From: Virgibacillus_O xinjiangensis
GTDB lineage: Bacteria > Bacillota > Bacilli > Bacillales > Amphibacillaceae
Direction of reading: 5' to 3'
Assembly: GCF_042643145.1 (NCBI RefSeq)
Contig: NZ_JBHRSA010000010.1
Span: 1-14,167 of the forward strand
DNA: 14,167 nucleotides
Shown: positions 13,787 to 14,167 of the stretch, piece after piece
How positions within the stretch are numbered: the first letter of the stretch is position 1
Layout of the letters: the number at the start of each line of letters is the position of its first letter
Notes under the pieces: generated by a model
Databases searched by the model: none
What the model was told of the DNA's origin: nothing
Seen by the model: only the letters and a program-made list of their open reading frames with translations
Program-made: the position numbers and the translations under genes

Positions 13787-13821
13787 CGTGTTAAGCGGAG
13801 GGCTCACCTCTGTTCACTATT

Positions 13822-13844
13822 GTAACAACTTATTATGTTGTTAC
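13822..13844. repeat. Perfect inverted repeat next to a TATAAT
   Basis: Arms GTAACAAC (13822-13829) and GTTGTTAC (13837-13844) are separated by seven A/T bases. A perfect TATAAT lies four bases downstream (13848-13853), so the palindrome covers where a -35 would be; no consensus -35 is present. The size and symmetry suit a dimeric repressor or activator site. It is not followed by a T-run, so a terminator role is unlikely. Confidence 0.6.
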
Positions 13845-13875
13845 GTTTATAATATATCTTTTGGTAGAAAAACTG

Positions 13876-13904
13876 TTGACGATCATCGTCGCAGGTGATA
13901 TATT
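13876..13904 (+). promoter_or_regulatory. rRNA operon promoter P1
   Basis: TTGACG (13876-13881), a 17-bp spacer and TATATT (13899-13904), with the likely start at G 13911 (GTCGCC). A G start is typical of Bacillus rrn promoters, which respond to GTP level. The spacer carries a 13-bp palindrome (13878-13890). Confidence 0.82.
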
Positions 13905-13975
13905 ATTAAAGTCGCCATAAAGAAGAAAGGCGAACCGGGAAGAAACACGACGAAAACAACGATTCAAAAAAGTTG

Positions 13976-14004
13976 TTGACACAAACTTCTCGTCATGATA
14001 TATT
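13976..14004 (+). promoter_or_regulatory. rRNA operon promoter P2
   Basis: TTGACA (13976-13981), a 17-bp spacer and TATATT (13999-14004), exactly 100 bp after P1, with the likely start at G 14011 (GTCGCT). Tandem strong promoters before a boxA are the standard rrn arrangement. Confidence 0.88.
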
Positions 14005-14010
14005 AATTAG

Positions 14011-14167
14011 GTCGCTTCAAAAACGACCGAAACAATTTGCTCTTTGAAAACTGAACAAAACAACCAGTATGTCAAGAAGAAACAACTCGTTTTTTTCTAA
14101 TAAACAGCAGGAACTTGGTTCCTGCAAAAGCTAAGACATTCGATAGGATTGATTGGTGTCAGTCTTA
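14011..14167 (+). other. rRNA operon leader (5' external transcribed region), cut by the window edge
   Basis: The transcribed leader starts after P2. It opens with a hairpin, GGTCG (14010-14014)/CGACC (14024-14028), then the boxA segment, then a perfect 8-bp hairpin GCAGGAAC-TTG-GTTCCTGC (14107-14125), and TAAGAC (14132-14137), which can pair with GTCTTA (14162-14167). The 16S rRNA start is not in the window. By analogy with other Bacillaceae it should follow shortly after the right edge. Confidence 0.82.
14038..14063 (+). promoter_or_regulatory. boxA antitermination site of the rRNA leader
   Basis: TGCTCTTTGAAAACTGAACA and following bases match the boxA-containing block found before 16S rRNA in Bacillus. 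NusB/NusE binding there would protect the untranslated transcript from termination. Confidence 0.85.

Noticed and set aside
1..14167. CRISPR array, tRNA genes, insertion sequence ends or prophage genes
   Set aside because: No regularly spaced direct repeats, cloverleaf sequences or transposase/phage-like products were seen apart from the intron end at the left edge.

Overview
The window comes from a Firmicute of the family Bacillaceae. The gene content and order match the Bacillus subtilis 'yt' block: ytkD, ytlA/C/D, pckA, metK, ytoA, ytpB, ytqB (mnmM), leuS and a ytwF-like rhodanese. Other support is the strong AGGAGG-type ribosome binding sites, an S-box SAM riboswitch on metK, a T-box on leuS, a site matching the CcpN operator consensus at pckA, and a Bacillus-type rRNA leader. 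Genus and species cannot be fixed from the sequence alone. Most of it is core chromosome, not accessory DNA.

Layout. Positions 1-66 are the 3' end (domain V/VI) of a group II intron whose body lies left of the window. Next come two plus-strand genes 20 bp apart, a secreted protein of unknown function and the Nudix hydrolase ytkD, closed by a terminator shared with the convergent ytlD. The minus strand from 5542 down to 1189 carries pckA, its terminator, and a three-gene ABC importer (lipoprotein ytlA, ATPase ytlC, permease ytlD). pckA is divergent from metK. The 480-bp gap between them holds the pckA promoter with a CcpN-like site, the metK promoter, the SAM riboswitch and a long extra leader. 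ytoA (gamma-carbonic-anhydrase-like, minus) converges on metK and diverges from ytpB (terpene synthase, plus). mnmM (minus) converges on ytpB and diverges from leuS, which has a full tRNA-Leu-sensing T-box leader. A secreted DxNxDG protein (minus) and a rhodanese (plus) follow. The last 546 bp carry no gene but hold several inverted repeats, two near-identical strong promoters 100 bp apart and a boxA. This is the control region and leader of an rRNA operon whose 16S gene should start just beyond the right edge.

How the parts relate. The genes serve gluconeogenesis (PckA), methionine/SAM supply (MetK), use of SAM in tRNA modification (MnmM), tRNA-Leu charging (LeuS), RNA 5'-end or oxidised-nucleotide clean-up (YtkD), C35 terpenoid synthesis (YtpB) and uptake of an unidentified small molecule (YtlACD). 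They look like independent housekeeping units, each with its own control element. I found no defence system, CRISPR array, prophage or obvious novel multigene system. The best leads are regulatory: a possible long-range pairing that brackets the metK riboswitch, the CcpN-like site, the overlapping mnmM/leuS promoters, and the palindromes in front of and inside the rRNA promoter region.
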